Shown piece after piece: positions 5,531 to 5,535 of a stretch of DNA of 5,535 nucleotides. Each line of letters begins with the position of its first letter. The stretch's first letter is position 1. Source of the stretch: Candidatus Zhuqueibacterota bacterium 4572_119 (GTDB taxonomy: Bacteria; Zhuqueibacterota; Zhuqueibacteria; Thermofontimicrobiales; Thermofontimicrobiaceae). The translations under genes and the position numbers were made by a program. The notes under the pieces are model-generated. The model was not told the origin of the DNA and did not search any database. It worked only from the letters and a program-made list of their open reading frames with translations. The stretch is from assembly GCA_002084535.1 (NCBI GenBank), contig NBLI01000242.1, forward strand, positions 1-5,535. The letters are read 5' to 3'.

Positions 5531-5535
5531 AATTT

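Overview
The window looks like a moderate-GC bacterial chromosome segment devoted to breaking down sulfated, N-acetylhexosamine-containing glycans such as glycosaminoglycans or mucin-type chains. All convincing genes lie on the + strand. They are the 3' end of a GH20 beta-N-acetylhexosaminidase with a chitobiase-type C-terminal domain and a PA14 domain, a full-length Tat-exported S1-type sulfatase, a second Tat-exported sulfatase with an internal gap, and a small orphan Xre-type regulator. The lineage cannot be fixed from the sequence. The gene content, Tat-type sulfatase leaders, purine-rich ribosome binding sites and abundant small palindromic repeats would fit an environmental member of the FCB/PVC-type phyla (inference).

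Layout: 2-916 is the GH20 tail. The 478-nt gap 917-1394 is mostly small palindromic repeats: two direct copies of a 93-nt hairpin (about 85% identical by hand count) on either side of a 92-nt cloverleaf-like inverted repeat. 1395-2984 is the intact sulfatase, which resembles N-acetylglucosamine-6-sulfatases. 2985-3350 holds what looks like the debris of a third sulfatase (a Tat-type start broken by a stop at codon 10, then a C-terminal sulfatase motif in another frame). It is followed by a 126-bp MITE-like element with terminal inverted repeats and a perfect 9-bp flanking duplication. 3351-4649 is the second sulfatase, which lacks the segment that normally carries the GKWH-type active-site Lys and His. 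4650-5085 is AT-rich, with a promoter candidate lying in a 20-bp palindrome, and leads to the Xre gene at 5086-5295. 5296-5535 contains a short hairpin and a further imperfect inverted repeat of the 'acaggatt' type reaching the window edge.

How it fits together: exported sulfatases would remove sulfate esters so that the hexosaminidase can release terminal GlcNAc or GalNAc. Such sulfatases need a formylglycine-generating maturase, and none is in this window. The most notable signal is decay: one of three sulfatase genes seems reduced to two short fragments, another has lost part of its active site, and a mobile-element relic sits between them.
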